64,000 bases of DNA from Tenrec ecaudatus (GCF_050624435.1 NC_134542.1:108793677-108857676), one strand, 5' to 3'. Numbered from the stretch's first letter, positions 23,590 through 36,044 are shown. Notes: generated by a model not told the origin, from the letters alone. A program made the numbers and translations.

Positions 23590-26220
23590 ATGCATCTTCA
23601 ATTATATATCACTCTTCTTTCCTCTAGAAAGGAAAAATTAATAGCTACACCTTAAATGATGGCTGAAGATCTTCTAACATCCCACTTCGATGACTTACCA
23701 ACACATGAGGTTGAATATGATCTTTATGGACTATGTTATGCCAATGGATATTGCTGCTTCTTGAGCAATATCCTGGGTCCCTACCCCCAAAGACTCATTT
23801 CTTTAAGGTGTTTGATCTGAGAAGTTTTAATAGCTTTGCCCCTGTATACTCCACTATTTTCAAGGACATCTATGCAGCAAATGTAAATACCTATCTATTA
23901 GCATATTCTGTCAAAACTATGTATTTGAATACATACACTCACTCTCCATTCCACATACTTCCTACCTGTCTAACTACCTATCCACCCACCTGCTCACAGA
24001 TCACTATTAGGGCAGGATGTGTATATTTTACTGTAGATTACCTTCCACTGTCTTCCCCTGAATCAATCTTTTGCCAACTTCCCTTTCCTGTATGTTACTG
24101 TCATCTCATGCAAGTTGTAATCCTTTTATGGGGCCAACTGCCCTTGACTTTCTCTCACAGAACAGTGGGTAGATCCCAACACCAACTGTTTTGCTTGCAT
24201 TTGAGTCCTTTACCATTGCTCAGCAAGTCTCTTCAAATATAAATTAGTTTGTCTAATCTATATTATACTATTAGAATACATAATGCTCTGGTAATATCTG
24301 ATTTAGGCACTAAAATAACCTGCGATTTGATCCTAAAAAGAGATGGTCCCTTCCCTAGGTGGGCTTTTGAGGAGGTTACTTCACAATGTGTGCATATAAG
24401 ATAATTCTAGTATTAAAAATTGGCATGTTCCTCTGATTTAAATAGTGGACAAATTGTCAGCAGAACATCATTTATCATAAGTGCTAACCTGCTGCATATA
24501 AAATGAGAAATTATTTAGTATATGTTTAAGACAGGGTCTTGAACCAGTTAATTCCAATTCAACGTTCTGCCGAGAATTTTTATTTCCATCCCATCTTTAT
24601 TGAATTTACATATTTTTACATTATCTTATTATGATTTATTCTAATATATTTTAACAGCATTCCGCAGTTTATTCATACACATACACGAGGGACTGCACAA
24701 AGACTTCTTAGTCCTTGTATTATGTTCTAGTTAAGTGCTGCTGATCCTATGTTAAAGAAAATGATACTTAAGAAGAAGATAATGATCAGGATAACTGACA
24801 ATTAATACAAGCCAGGTGCTGTGTGTTGAAGAGTCCATGAATTATCAATGTATTGAAGAAACCAACTCTGCCTGAGTGTCAGGTAGGATTGTTCAGGTGG
24901 TGAGCAATATCAAATGACCTAAATATTATAGACAGTGTGTTTCCCATGTATTAAAATAGGTTACCTTGAATAATAGATGATATACTTTAATTTGCATCAA
25001 GGAACTCTATGTATTAATGGTGCCCCTGCCTATGATGCTGTTCACGTTACCTTTTACAGGTGCTAAAAATAAGCTTTAAGGGAAGTTATTTGCCAGAGGT
25101 TTTAAACCAATTAAGCTACATCTGTCCCCTCGCCCCCTGCTATACACTCTCCCCACGGAGGCCGATGAGGAAAGGGAAATAGGTCCCCAAGGTCAAATTG
25201 TTGCCTTTTAGTAGCTATAACATTTTCACACATGCCCCGTTCACTTTAAGTTACATTCAGCCTGCTTCCCTTTGCATTAGTTGACCTAGATATGGATTTG
25301 GTTATTCAATGCACAGATGCCAATATTCATTAAATGACGACTGTGGAGCAAGCTTTGTGGTACAGGTTAGAAATGACAAAAGAAACATCTCACAGATGAA
25401 AGACAGTGACAGTTGGAAGGGGATTTTTAATTATTTTTCTCTCCATTCAGAAAGGACGTGTTCATGAATGTGGCATAGATAATGTCGAGAGATATATGTG
25501 ATAGAAGTTGCATATCTCCATATATGAACTTTATGCATGTGATAATGGCAAAGTTTAATCTGAATAAAGTAACACAATCAGCCTCTTTGCTTTCAAATAT
25601 TTTCCTATGGGCACACATGCAATGCACACATTGAAAACTCATGACGTCATGAGACATGGCTGCGTGGCTTATGAAGGATTTTTATTCATTTTCTAGTGTC
25701 ATGCAACACTATCACACTGAGCATGTCATCACAACATGCATTAGTTACCCCAAAGTTCTATAGGTCCAGAGGTCAGATAGGTTCAATGGCTTCACTGTTT
25801 AAAATTTCACAGGCCAAAGCCAATGTGCTCATTAGGTTGTGGATTTCTGTGTGTCTGGGGGACGGTCCATTGTGAAGCTCAGTGGGCTTGTTGGTGGAAT
25901 TCCTTTGCTTGGGGTTAGATTGCTGAGGCCAGCTTTTTTTTGCCACCTGCCAGCTGCTACCACTTTCAGCAGCTAAAAGCCACAAAAATTCCTTGGCACT
26001 GACCATGTATTGTCTTCAGTGTCAGAAATGGTGTGTTTAAACTCCCCCTTGTTCCATGCTCTGAATTCATTACTTTTTTTGTTTGTTTGGAACAAACTGG
26101 AGAAAATATTCTGTTTTTAAAATCCTCATTGTTGTTAGGTGATGGCTACTTAGACACATTCCTGTTTATTCCTTTCAAATGTGATGTAATCCATGCTGTC
26201 TTCTTGTAGTTGTATATGAG
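23590..26220. other. Mostly unassigned intronic sequence
   Basis: At 25690-25860 a segment (TCTATAGGTCCAGAGGTCAG) looks like an old eutherian repeat I cannot name. The rest is AT-rich unique-looking sequence. Confidence 0.45.
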
Positions 26221-26229
26221 CAATTGATG

Positions 26230-26990
26230 GCTTGTTCCACAATTGATGCCAGGCCTTGCTCTGGTTGAGGATAGCTAGGTTCTCCATAGGTTCCTTCTAC
26301 AAATATATATAGAGATGATTTAATTCCCGTGTATTGATTATGATATTTTCAATGACTAGTTGCTCTATTACCCAATTCTGTTCTGAAATTTCATCCCCTT
26401 CATCATTTCTATTTCCAAGACCATATTTTTCAATTACTAGCCCGTCTTTTCTTCGGTCAACTCCAATCGTTATTGATGCATCTTGATTGTATTTTTGATC
26501 AATTTCAGACTGTAGAAGTAGGGAAAGGTCTTCCAGATTTTCATATTGTGCATTCCTGATTAGTGTATAAGTTTTAATTATAGTAATACTAATTAGACTG
26601 CTATGGAAGCATATGGATACCATCCTAACACTGACAGCATTCCGCTTCAGGATCAACCTTGCAATATTATTTTTGACGATGGATGAAATGTTACTCTTCT
26701 TACCTTTGCCATTCCTGTCTTGGTTGCGTATATGATCGGCCCATTCAAAATGACAAATATCACTTTATTTCACACCATAGTCTAGGATATCAATCTTTTT
26801 ATGCTCCATTTCATTCTTGACAACTTTCAATTTTCCTAGATTTCATACTTTGTGCCTTCCAGATGTGATCATTAATGTATGATCGGAGCTCTTTCTCTTC
26901 CTTTTCAATCATGCTGCATCAACAATAACAAAAAATCCCTGCAAGTTTTGCCCTGTCACGTTCCTGAGGTCGACCGTACATTGAGCTGGC
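26230..26990 (-). mobile_element. RTE LINE endonuclease-domain remnant
   Basis: On the minus strand a KLKVVKNEMEHKKIDILDYG segment (near 26836-26770) matches the start of the BovB/RTE apurinic endonuclease domain. Then come a RMVSICFHSSLISITIIKTY segment and YGLGNRNDEGDEI (near 26440-26380), which align in order with the family's beta-sheet strands and its GxFGLGxxNExG motif. The catalytic IGDWNAK-type loop is decayed (IGVDRRK). A 119-codon stretch remains open. Similarity to the region before the endonuclease may continue to about 27330. Pseudogenised. Confidence 0.75.
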
Positions 26991-27715
26991 TGGCCTCCTC
27001 CCTTTATTTTAAGTGCTCTCGTCCAGCCGGGTCTCTTCTTCTGGCACTCTGAAGAAAATGTTGTGTGACAATCCCTAAGGTTTATGCTGGTCAGTTTTCC
27101 AGGTATTGGTCACCAGGTGCTTCTTCACTCTCTATGTGCTCCACTGGGTGCTTTCATATACCTGCTTTTCAACGCACGTGTTGAACAGCTTCCAGCATGG
27201 TAGCAACATGTAAACTGTCACAATCCAACCGGCTGACAGATGAACCACGTGCGTTAGTGTATCACACAGCTTTGACATCTTCCTGTAGAATAAGCCACAA
27301 TTTGGATATCTGTTGGTTTCCTAATGATTAGGCTTACAGTAAATATTTTGCTGAGAATACCCCGTTTTTATGACATCTTTTCCATTGCATTAAATTATGG
27401 GAGTGGTTGGTGTGAGGCTCTTTATAACCTGGTAACCAACACAGATTTATAACAAAATGTTTTTGAGAACACAAGATACACTTATAAAACAGTTACACAA
27501 AGACATTTCAGAAACAACAGCCTGTTGTTCTGATTTTTTCCATAGGGGAACTATTTAAGCAATATTAAAACTACGATCCTAAGATCATGAGATATATCTC
27601 TGCTATTGGAAATCAACAGAGGATTGAGGAGCAAGATTATTGAGTTTGAACTTTGTGTCTCCTGGGTTGAACATATTTTATCTTTGTCCCCAAATAGAAT
27701 TTTGCCTTTTTATAT

Positions 27716-27921
27716 TGCTACTTGGTGACACAGTGGTTATGCATTGGGTTGCGAATCATAACATCACCAGTTTGAAACCACTAGCCAATCCTGGGGGGAA
27801 AGGCAGGACTGTCTACAGCTCTCAAGAATTCTATTTTTGGAAGCTCACAGGGCAGTTTCACCTTGTTGTTTTGGGTCACTATGAGTCGGCATCAACTCCA
27901 GGGCATGGAGTTTGGTTTGCT
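27716..27921 (+). mobile_element. AfroSINE
   Basis: ACAGTGGTTATGCATTGGGT head, CCAGTTTGAAACCACTAGCC middle and GGGTCACTATGAGTCGGCAT tail. The tail is well preserved. Confidence 0.9.
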
Positions 27922-27985
27922 CTGTGATAAATAACTAAGTGCCTATGCGACACAGAATTCCTGTCACTGGATATTGATTCTATGA

Positions 27986-28054
27986 CCGAGCTTCAAAAAC
28001 TTATTGGGAAAAACATCTTTACATTTCATGTTTCCACATACTTTTTGAAGCCCA
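27986..28054. mobile_element. Palindromic mariner-like MITE, copy 1
   Basis: GCTTCAAAAACTTATTGGGAAA at the left is answered by the reverse complement of TTTCCACATACTTTTTGAAGC at the right. The length of about 70 bp and the CTTCAAAAA-type terminus match the copy at 48917. Confidence 0.6.
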
Positions 28055-28059
28055 CTCAT

Positions 28060-29115
28060 GTTTTAAAATTCAGACAGTCAAGGTTCCTCCTTACATTGTT
28101 GTCTAAAATAATGTTCAGACCAAATATTGTTTAGTCCAATGTTTTTAATTCTTTGGAGATCTATGGAGAATATTTTAATATTATCTCCTCCATTTCCAAG
28201 AACACTTTGGAAATGTATATCTTAAAGTTAACTCAAGTGTTTTAGATATAAAACTACCAGGCTCTCAAATGGCCGTTTATTTACAGATCTGGTGAGTTAC
28301 AGGCATGTTGACGACAGCTTCTGTGACATGGCGAGCTGCGTTGAGCTGAGACAAGATTAGCTATTGGAACTCACCCGTTGTTCTAAAGGAGAATAAGGAG
28401 CTTCCTGCTCCCTTACAGATTTACGTTCTCAGACACTATACGTTAGAATCACTTTGACAGCTGTGAGTTTTTTGACTTAAGAAATTTACTGTTAAATTTT
28501 GCAGGCTTCATTTTTTCATGTGAATAAAGAAAAAGCTTCTTAAGACAGGGAGGGTTTACTATGTAGATTTTTTTCATTCCAATTTATTTTACTACTGTCA
28601 ATAAGTCTTTTGTATATTCATATAATGGATTCAACAAGGAACAATTGAATGTAATAGTCCAGAGGGGAAAGTATACCCTGAAGAATGTATTGTCATTACA
28701 CAGAAACAAATTCCTCCTAAGGCTGGTCATTATGTTCTTTGATATAAGTGGAGTGGGGGGGTTTGATGAATCCATTTTACCACGGAAAATTCAAGAGAAC
28801 ATCTTTGCAAGTGAAGAAATGTGCTATTTTTTTTTTTTTTCACAGCTGGTAAGGTTTCAGCCAAATGCGTGGTGACTTTCTATTCCCACTAGGATCATTT
28901 TAGCGTGTCATCTCCAAGTATAGAGATGCAGAATAATGTAATATCTCTATGTTCGATTGAAATTGAAGTTGAAAAGAAAATTATAGGGAAAGAAAAGGCT
29001 ACAGTCACCCTCATTACAGAAAGCTTGACTAAACTCCAGAGGGTGGTGGCAGGGCAGATCTAGGCCTATGCTGATAAGTCAGAAGATGGTTTACCTGGTC
29101 AATTCGATACTAATG
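28060..29115. other. Unassigned intronic sequence
   Basis: A T-run at about 28829-28841 is the only notable element. It may include decayed L1 ahead of 29120. Confidence 0.45.
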
Positions 29116-29119
29116 AAAT

Positions 29120-30560
29120 CAAAGTGAACGGTACTGATTTGACAACACAGACATAAACCAATGTAGCAAAATTAAGAACTCAGAAGTAAATCCATCTATC
29201 TATTATTTTTAGTTGATTTAAATGAGGTCAAAGTCGCTTCAGTGGGGAGGAAACAGTCTATGGTTCTATCAAATCTAGATCTCTTCTTGCACAAACAAAA
29301 CAAAAACAGGAGCTCCACCTGGCAGCACACCAAGAACGCCAATGCAAACAGGGACACAATACAAGGAGCCACAACAATTTCACTGACCACTTCACTACCT
29401 GTGGCTTCCATTTCTTTCATAACTTTAAAAAAGCCTTCTATATGAAAGCTAAAGTTAGAAAGTTCTTGAAGGTAATATTAGGGAAAGTGTTGGTATGTAC
29501 TCCTCTTTGGAAACTAAATTATCAACCACATTTACAAGTCAATGGCCAAACAAAAGACACATGATATATCTCCTGAAAATTAATTATCTATGTTCAACAA
29601 ATACTTTATCAAAAATGTAAGTTAAAAAGGAAACTCCCATAGATTGGGGAAATAATCTTCAGGAACATCATATTTTATAAGGCTCTAATAGCTAAAAGTT
29701 CTAAAATATATAGAAAAATCCACCACCTTAATAACACAAAGACAACCAATTCAAATTTTAAAACAAAGGTTAAGTGCTTGGACAGGTTTATCAAAGAGAA
29801 AATTTAAGAAGTCAATAATCACATGACAAAACGCTCATGATTATTGAGCTACAGAGAGATGTAAATCAGCCACAAGAAGGAACCATCCCAATCTGAAGAA
29901 AAACACCTCAATCAATGAAAAACTGGAAACCCTGAGGCTGGTGAGATTACAGGGAACTTTGAACCCTACATCAGTGCTGACGGGACTGCAAATGTGTTCA
30001 ACCATCATATGAAGTGGGATGCCGCTTTCCCAAACCTGAGACATAAAATTACTCTGATATGCATCCATGCCACTCCTACATATATGCCTTAAGTATATGC
30101 ATAGCAATGACACACACCCCTCTTTTAATTGCAACATTATTCACAATAGCAAAACAAACACCTAAGCGTTCATTAACAGGTAAATGGATAAACCAAATGT
30201 GCTATATACACACAATGGAAATTTATGCAGCCATAAGAAATACTGATCAATTCCCTAAATACATTAAAATGTGGATGAATCTAGAGGACATTATGCTGAG
30301 TAAAATAAATCAATCAAATAAGGATAAATATTGTATAATCCACTTTTATAAAAAGACAAAAATAGGTATGCATGTAGAAAATAATGCGCTTGGATGCTTA
30401 CCTGCATGAGAGAAAAAGGAGAAATCACTTGATGTATAGCACACATTGGTTAGCTTTCGTGATGGTACAGGTAGCCCAGGAAAGGGGTGAAAGGAGCACA
30501 CCTTTATCAAAGTCCATCATGACACTGAGATTTATGCAAGGATAAAGGATTATTTTGTAA
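29120..30560 (+). mobile_element. L1 LINE, degenerate 3' ORF2 segment
   Basis: In L1 order: ATTAAGAACTCAGAAGTAAA, AGGCTCTAATAGCTAAAAGT, TTATTCACAATAGCAAAACA, TACACACAATGGAAATTTAT and AATGTGGATGAATCTAGAGG. These correspond to the C-terminal third of ORF2 and run into the 3' UTR. Full of stops and frameshifts; no intact RT. Confidence 0.9.
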
Positions 30561-30571
30561 ATGTTACCAAG

Positions 30572-30742
30572 CATCAAAACTCAAACTCACTGCTCTCTAG
30601 TCAATTCAGACACTATAACTTTATAGGACAGAGTAGAGCTGCCCCTGTGCGCTTCTGAGACTGTAACTCCTTAGGGGAGTAGAAAGTCTTTCTATTTAGG
30701 AGCAGCTGGGAAGCTAGACTGATGCAACTGGTCAACCACAAT
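30572..30742 (-). mobile_element. AfroSINE
   Basis: CTCAAACTCACTGCTCTCTA tail and ACTGTAACTCCTTAGGGGAG middle, antisense. The head is degraded. Confidence 0.82.
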
Positions 30743-30744
30743 GG

Positions 30745-32460
30745 AAATCATGAGCATGCCAACATATTTTATAGGATGCTTTTGTTTTCAACCTCCAGGC
30801 CTAGACAAGTCTTTGCCTGAGAAGGATATGTTATTTTCTGCAAGTAAAATGGATTGAGTAAATTAGAGACAGGTGAGCTCTGGTCTTAGAGTAACATGAA
30901 AGAAATAGCTCTCTAGTGTATTCTCCTAAATGAATTAGATGGCCTCCTGTTTACGCTCTAGCTTATGGATAGTTTGTATGGGGCATTCCACCTATGAGCA
31001 ATATACTTTGTGATGATGCTCATGCATCCCCTTTCATGTTTAGTTTTGTTTCCAGATAGATTTGTGACATTGTCTTTGATTATTTGGTTTGTAGTACCTA
31101 CAGATTGGTTAACTGGGTAATTTTAGATACTAGGAATTGAAACGAGTTGAACCTAAATAATTTTTAGATTAATAAACCATAAAAGCCAAACAAAAAGCAG
31201 TAGTTCAGAAATTTAAAGCCACTGGCATGAGCATACATAGTCCCCTTGACTTGTAATCTCTTTTTATTTTCTTTGCAATGTATATGCATGTCACTGAGTG
31301 GCATAGATTTAAACCCCTTGTCTGTTGATCCAATCGTACCATTTACCACCACAGCAGTATCATCAAAGGCAACCAACCACCAAAGACAGTTTCTGAAACT
31401 GCAATTTAAACTAATTGTTTTCTTTTAAAATAAAAGAAAAAAATTTTGGCAATTGCTTCCATTATCTCTGGAGCATTGGATTTGCATATGCATGAGCATG
31501 TATATGTACACACACATACACAACACAATATTTTCCCGGGATGCACACACTCAAAATAACTTTATTGACCTTATATGTGTGTGTGTTTCTGTAATAGCAC
31601 AGGTAATGGGAGAATATGGTCACTAGGAAAATAAATTATCTAAGCATTAATAGTATGCACCTTGCTTAATTTCTGGAAAGACATCCTAAAATAGGAATTA
31701 ATATCTGTGCCCAAAGCAATTAGTTCACATTATGCTTCCCAAATATTTATGAAGGCTTTTTAATTTTACTTAGATATACAAACAAAATGAATACTTCATT
31801 GATCCTTTCCTTTACTCTTCCAATGACAAATTAATAGCATAATGAATAGCCATATTACTATCTTGGGGAATCTATAAATATGAACTTAGTTAACCCAAGG
31901 GCTCAATTTTAGTTTTGATTCTCCCCTCCCCCTATGGCTGTACTTTCATAACTCCGCTGTTTTAATTAGGGATACAGTCTGTGGTGGATGACTGATGAGC
32001 TTTAAGGCTGTGATATTTTTTCATTCTTTCATAAAATAATAGTGCCTGGTAGTCATGCGTACGATCCCAGGTGAAGGATATTCTTTATATATTTAAAAGA
32101 ACATGAGTTAGAATTTTTGATATATTTCTTTATGAGTATTTTAAAATTCAGCTTGCCATAAAGTATTGTGGGTTAAAAAAATAAAAGAAATAGCTTAAAA
32201 ACACAGAATATGTTGCCTTTGGATTGAGTTGGCCTTGTGGAAATCCAATCTCTGTCAAAATAAATTGTAACCCATAGTGTTCTCAGTGACTGGTTCTTTT
32301 TTTGTACGGAGATCAACAGGCCTTCCTTCAGATGCACTTCTCCATAAACTCTATAGAGTCCCCTAATTTGATGAGCATTCATGAGCATAATCATTTCCAG
32401 TTCCGTTACCTTGGGTACTCTGTTTTTGTATATTTTGCTAGTATTGTAGTGCCATAAAAT
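30745..32460. other. Unassigned AT-rich intronic sequence
   Basis: Short TG/CA runs at 31500-31590. No gene. Confidence 0.5.
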
Positions 32461-32462
32461 AT

Positions 32463-32473
32463 ATATAATAGCC
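32463..32473. repeat. Target-site duplication, 5' copy, of the GCSH retrocopy
   Basis: ATATAATAGCC lies directly before the GC-rich 5' UTR of the retrocopy and is repeated exactly after its A-tail. The AT-rich site suits the L1 endonuclease. Confidence 0.93.
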
Positions 32474-33551
32474 CGCCCTGTCCCGCGCCCAAGGGTCTGA
32501 GTCCTGCGCGGCGACAGTCCTCACCCCGCCAGCGAACATGGCGCTGTAAGCCGCACGCGCTCTGCCAGGCGTGATGCTGGGGTCCCGGGTCGGCCGCCTT
32601 GTGGACTGACGCTGCGCTCCAGCCGGGCTCTGCTCTCGGAGCGCAAGTTCACAGCCAAACACGAATGGGTAACGACAGAAAATGGTGTTGGAACAGTGGG
32701 GATCAGCAATTTTGCATGGGAAGCGTTGGGGGATGTTGTTTCCTGTAGTCTTCCTGAAGTTGGGACAAAGCTGAACAAACAGGATGAGTTTAGTGCTTTG
32801 GAAAGTGTGAAAGCTGCTAGTGAACTCTACTCTCCTTGATCAGGAGAAGTCACAGAAATTAATGACGCACTTACAGAGAATCCCGGGCTTGTGAACAAAT
32901 CCTGTTATGAAGATGGTTGGCTGATCAAGATGACACTGACTAATCCTTCAGAACTTGATGAACTAATGAGTGAAGAGGCCTATGAGAAATACATAAAATC
33001 CATCGAGGAGTGAAAATGGGACCCCTGAATAAACTATGATGAAACAACTTACGCCAGCATAGTTGTCTTAAATCAGTGGGGGAAAGAATTGAAGTAGCCT
33101 TTAGCAGTACCACTGGAACAGAGAAATCAGTTGGGGCAACTAGTGGACAAAAGAACCCCTTAACTTCCTAATGATTGTCGAGAAACACAATGCACACCTT
33201 TTCTCACAGTAACCTGTGATTTTTGTGTTAGGATCTAGTTATAATATTCAGAAGTCATGAAATGATCTTGGTGGGAACAGCCACAAAACAATGTAACTCA
33301 AAAGGTACGCTGTTATCTTAAGCCTCCTGTAACATAGCTACTGGGGATATCCAGACCTGGGTTTGAGCCAGCTACTTAACCAGGAGTGGAGACAAGGTTT
33401 TCTTAATTGTACAGTAGCAGCTAAAGAACAGCACCATTTTAAGTTTGCAATACACTTGCCATTGCTGGTGCTATTTTTATACAATGAAGCAACAGCCTTG
33501 CAGCAACATAAGAAACCATTTAATAAAACCTTCAGCTTCTTCAAAAAAAAA
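32474..33551 (+). pseudogene. GCSH: GCSH processed pseudogene (glycine cleavage H protein)
   Basis: This is an intronless retrocopy of the mRNA for GCSH, the mitochondrial lipoyl carrier of the glycine cleavage system. The ATG is at 32538-32540 and the natural stop at 33011-33013. From Arg at 32642 to the stop there are 124 codons with no indel against human, including [10 protein letters not shown], the lipoyl-lysine context [10 protein letters not shown] (AAA at 32810-32812, human Lys107) and the C-terminal KYIKSIEE. It is disabled by TGA at 32837-32839 (human Leu116). The transit-peptide region has a stop at codon 4 and is 104 nt long against 150 nt in human, so it is out of frame. An FAQEAL segment reads FAWEAL. 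The 3' UTR is kept, with AATAAA at 33522-33527 and an A-tail at 33543-33551. It is flanked by an 11 bp duplication, the hallmark of L1-mediated retroposition. The functional gene is elsewhere in the genome. Confidence 0.96.
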
Positions 33552-33562
33552 ATATAATAGCC
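33552..33562. repeat. Target-site duplication, 3' copy, of the GCSH retrocopy
   Basis: ATATAATAGCC follows the A-tail and is identical to 32463-32473. The lack of divergence is compatible with a moderately recent insertion. Confidence 0.93.
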
Positions 33563-33670
33563 TTTAAAATATATACTTAACTTTTCTGAAAAGGTATACA
33601 ATTAAAAATTCTTTTAAATAAGAATTTTACCATATCATCTTATTAATTTGATACCCTAAACACCCGGTGG

Positions 33671-33740
33671 TATGTATGTATATAAACACATGTGTATATG
33701 TATGTATACACATATACACATGCACTCTACACACACATGC
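33671..33740. repeat. Mixed (TATG)/(CA) simple repeat
   Basis: GTATGTATGTATATAAACAC grading into CATATACACATGCAC and ACACACACATGC; low complexity. Confidence 0.85.
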
Positions 33741-33744
33741 ATTA

Positions 33745-34740
33745 TTTATATGCAACATTGAAGAAGCAAAATTCCTTTTGAATGGTTAATGCCATGAACT
33801 GACTAGGATGTATTTTGGCAAGGATTGGAGTCTTCCAATTAGAATTAAGTTTAATCTGTTTTGACAGCAAAAGAGCTTAACCTGGTGTTTTATTCAAGCT
33901 GAGATTTGAAATTAGATAAATTATAAAAAGGGTCAAGGTTTTATACCATGTGATGCATTTATCTTTAATATTAGGTCCTTCCTGGTGTCAATTGGTATCA
34001 ATTAGCTCCTGGTTTCCTCATTAGAAAGATGCGAGGATAACTTTTTTTTTAGTAATTAATGACGTAGTCCACAACATCTAATGAAAGTTTATTTATGGTG
34101 GGGTATATGTATATGTCTGTGGGTGTAGACCTGTGTATATATGTACGTCTCCGTAATGAAAGTAAGTTGTAGGTTAGTCAGATAGCACCAAGGCTACCTT
34201 GAGAATTTACCAGTGTGCTTCAACACTTTGCAGCACTTTGGTAAATTCTTAGTTTAGCTTTGTGTGCTATGTAACTATGTCACTAACCTAATTAGGGTTA
34301 TTTTTGGTTTCCTCCCTATTTTTTAATTAAGTCAGAACCTGGGATAATGTAGCTAATATTTGTCTTTAGGAGGGACAGAAATTGCCACTTTTAATTAGAC
34401 AAACACCTTTGGTTAGGATAGAGGCCAAGGATTATTCCCCTCGCTATTGTTTTGCTAAATTTCTAATCATCAGAGTTCATTTATGCTAGAGAACTTGATA
34501 TTAACTGAGGTACAGGTCCCTCAAACTTTTATGATACATTGCTTAAGTAACACTTGTATCTTGGTCACAGAATTCCAGAATTTGGGACACAGCTATCAGA
34601 AGTAAAGGTACAAAAACAAAGAAACCAACAAAAATAATATGCCATTTTGAAGCAGATAAATAATTGTGGGTTTTCTGTTAAGTCCTTTTATAATCAACTC
34701 CATCCTCATGTAGCTTCGAGTATATGGGAATAAGAACATT
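33745..34740. other. Unassigned AT-rich intronic sequence
   Basis: Nothing recognised. Confidence 0.5.
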
Positions 34741-34745
34741 CATCG

Positions 34746-34962
34746 AAAACCAAACCCATTGCCTTTGTTGTTGAGTTGACCTGAGTCATGGTGGGTCCAT
34801 CTTTGCAGATGAGCTTGTACTCAAGGGGTTTCAATGCTGTGAACTTTCAACCTCAGACCCCCAGGCCTTTCTTTGAAGACATCGCTGTGTACCTGGGCTT
34901 CCTTTGGCAACCATTCAGTTGCTAGTCAAGTACTAAAGCTTTCACCACACCCAAGGACTCCA
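34746..34962 (-). mobile_element. AfroSINE, diverged
   Basis: AAAACCAAACCCATTGCC tail, AACTTTCAACCTCAGACCCC and CTTTCACCACACCCAAGGAC head, antisense. Confidence 0.72.
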
Positions 34963-35230
34963 ATAAGAACATTTAAGGGCATCAAAGTTACATCACTTGA
35001 AATCACAGGACTGCTACCTGTCCTCAGAGAATGAACTTCAAGGTCCAAGTTATGGCCACTCTACATTCTAGTCACACATCTACTCATGAGGGCTATGTTA
35101 AAGTTGAAGATCTTGGAAGAAAGTGACTTTCTTTTAAGATGAAACTATCTACCCTCAGCAAAGAAATGCATAAATAAGGGCAAGAATCAGATAATCGAAA
35201 GGTTAGAGCCTATATGACATTATAGATAAG

Positions 35231-35453
35231 TTCTTTATTATTTTATTGGGGGTTCCTACAACTCTTATCACAATCCATACATCCATCCATTGTGTCAAGT
35301 ACTTTTATACATTTGTTTCCCTCCGCATTCTCAAAACCTTTCCTTTCTACTTGAGCCCTTGGAATCAGCTCCTCATTTTTTTACCTCCCTTGCCCCGCCC
35401 CCTGGAACCCTTGATAATTTATAAATTATTATTATTTTGTCATATCTTACACT
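35231..35453 (-). mobile_element. Twin-primed RTE-type retroposon, 3' arm
   Basis: Antisense 3' end with ATTTTATTGGGGGTTCC, ACTCTTATCACAATCCATAC and TTGTGTCAAGTAC, ending at ATCTTACACT. It is joined head-to-head with the sense 5' arm that follows. Confidence 0.85.
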
Positions 35454-36035
35454 GATGGTGCCCAGCTATAAAAAGATACAGCGTCTGGGGTCTTAAAGGC
35501 TTGAAGATAAACAGACAGCCATCCAGCTGAAAAACAACAAAGCCCACATGGAAGAAACAAGCCAATCTGTGAGACCACAAGGTGTCGAAGGGATTAGGTA
35601 TCAGGCATCAACGAACAAAAATTCATAGCATTGTGAATGAGGGAGAGTGCAGAGTGGGGACCCAGGCCCCATGTGTGAGTAATTAGACATCTTCTTGCAA
35701 AGGGCCACAGGGAGGAGACGAGCCAGTCAGGGTGGAGTGTAGCAACGATAAAACATACAATTTTCCTCTAGTTCTTGAATGCTTCCTCTCCCTCACTGTC
35801 ATGATCCCAATTCTACCGTACAAATCCAGCTGGACCGGAGGATATACACTGGCACAGATAGGAACTGGAAATATAGGGAATCCAGGACAGATGAACCCCT
35901 CAGGACCAGTGGTGAGAGTGGCGATACAGGGAGGGTGGAGGGAGGAAGAAGGAACAAATGACGAGGATCTACATATAACCTCCTCCCTAGGTGGAGATGT
36001 CAGATGGTGTAAGATATGACAAAATGATAATTGTA
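35454..36035 (+). mobile_element. Twin-primed RTE-type retroposon, inverted 5' arm
   Basis: Sense-strand segment with ATACAGCGTCTGGGGTCTTA, AAAGCCCACATGGAAGAAAC, ACAAGGTGTCGAAGGGATTA and TGATCCCAATTCTACCGTAC. It ends GTGTAAGATATGACAAAATG, the complement of the start of the other arm. The arrangement equals a classic 5' inversion. Confidence 0.85.
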
Positions 36036-36044
36036 TATTTTATA

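Noticed and set aside
23733..24242. 169-codon open frame
   Set aside because: Biased toward Leu, Ser, Pro and Thr as expected for pyrimidine-rich noncoding DNA; no domain or splice context.
26297..26656. 119-codon antisense frame taken as a possible new gene
   Set aside because: Its segments align in order with the RTE/BovB endonuclease and it sits in a longer decayed element, so it is a transposon fossil.
32438..32778. Antisense open frames over the GC-rich 5' part of the GCSH retrocopy
   Set aside because: They are frame shadows of the retrocopied mRNA.
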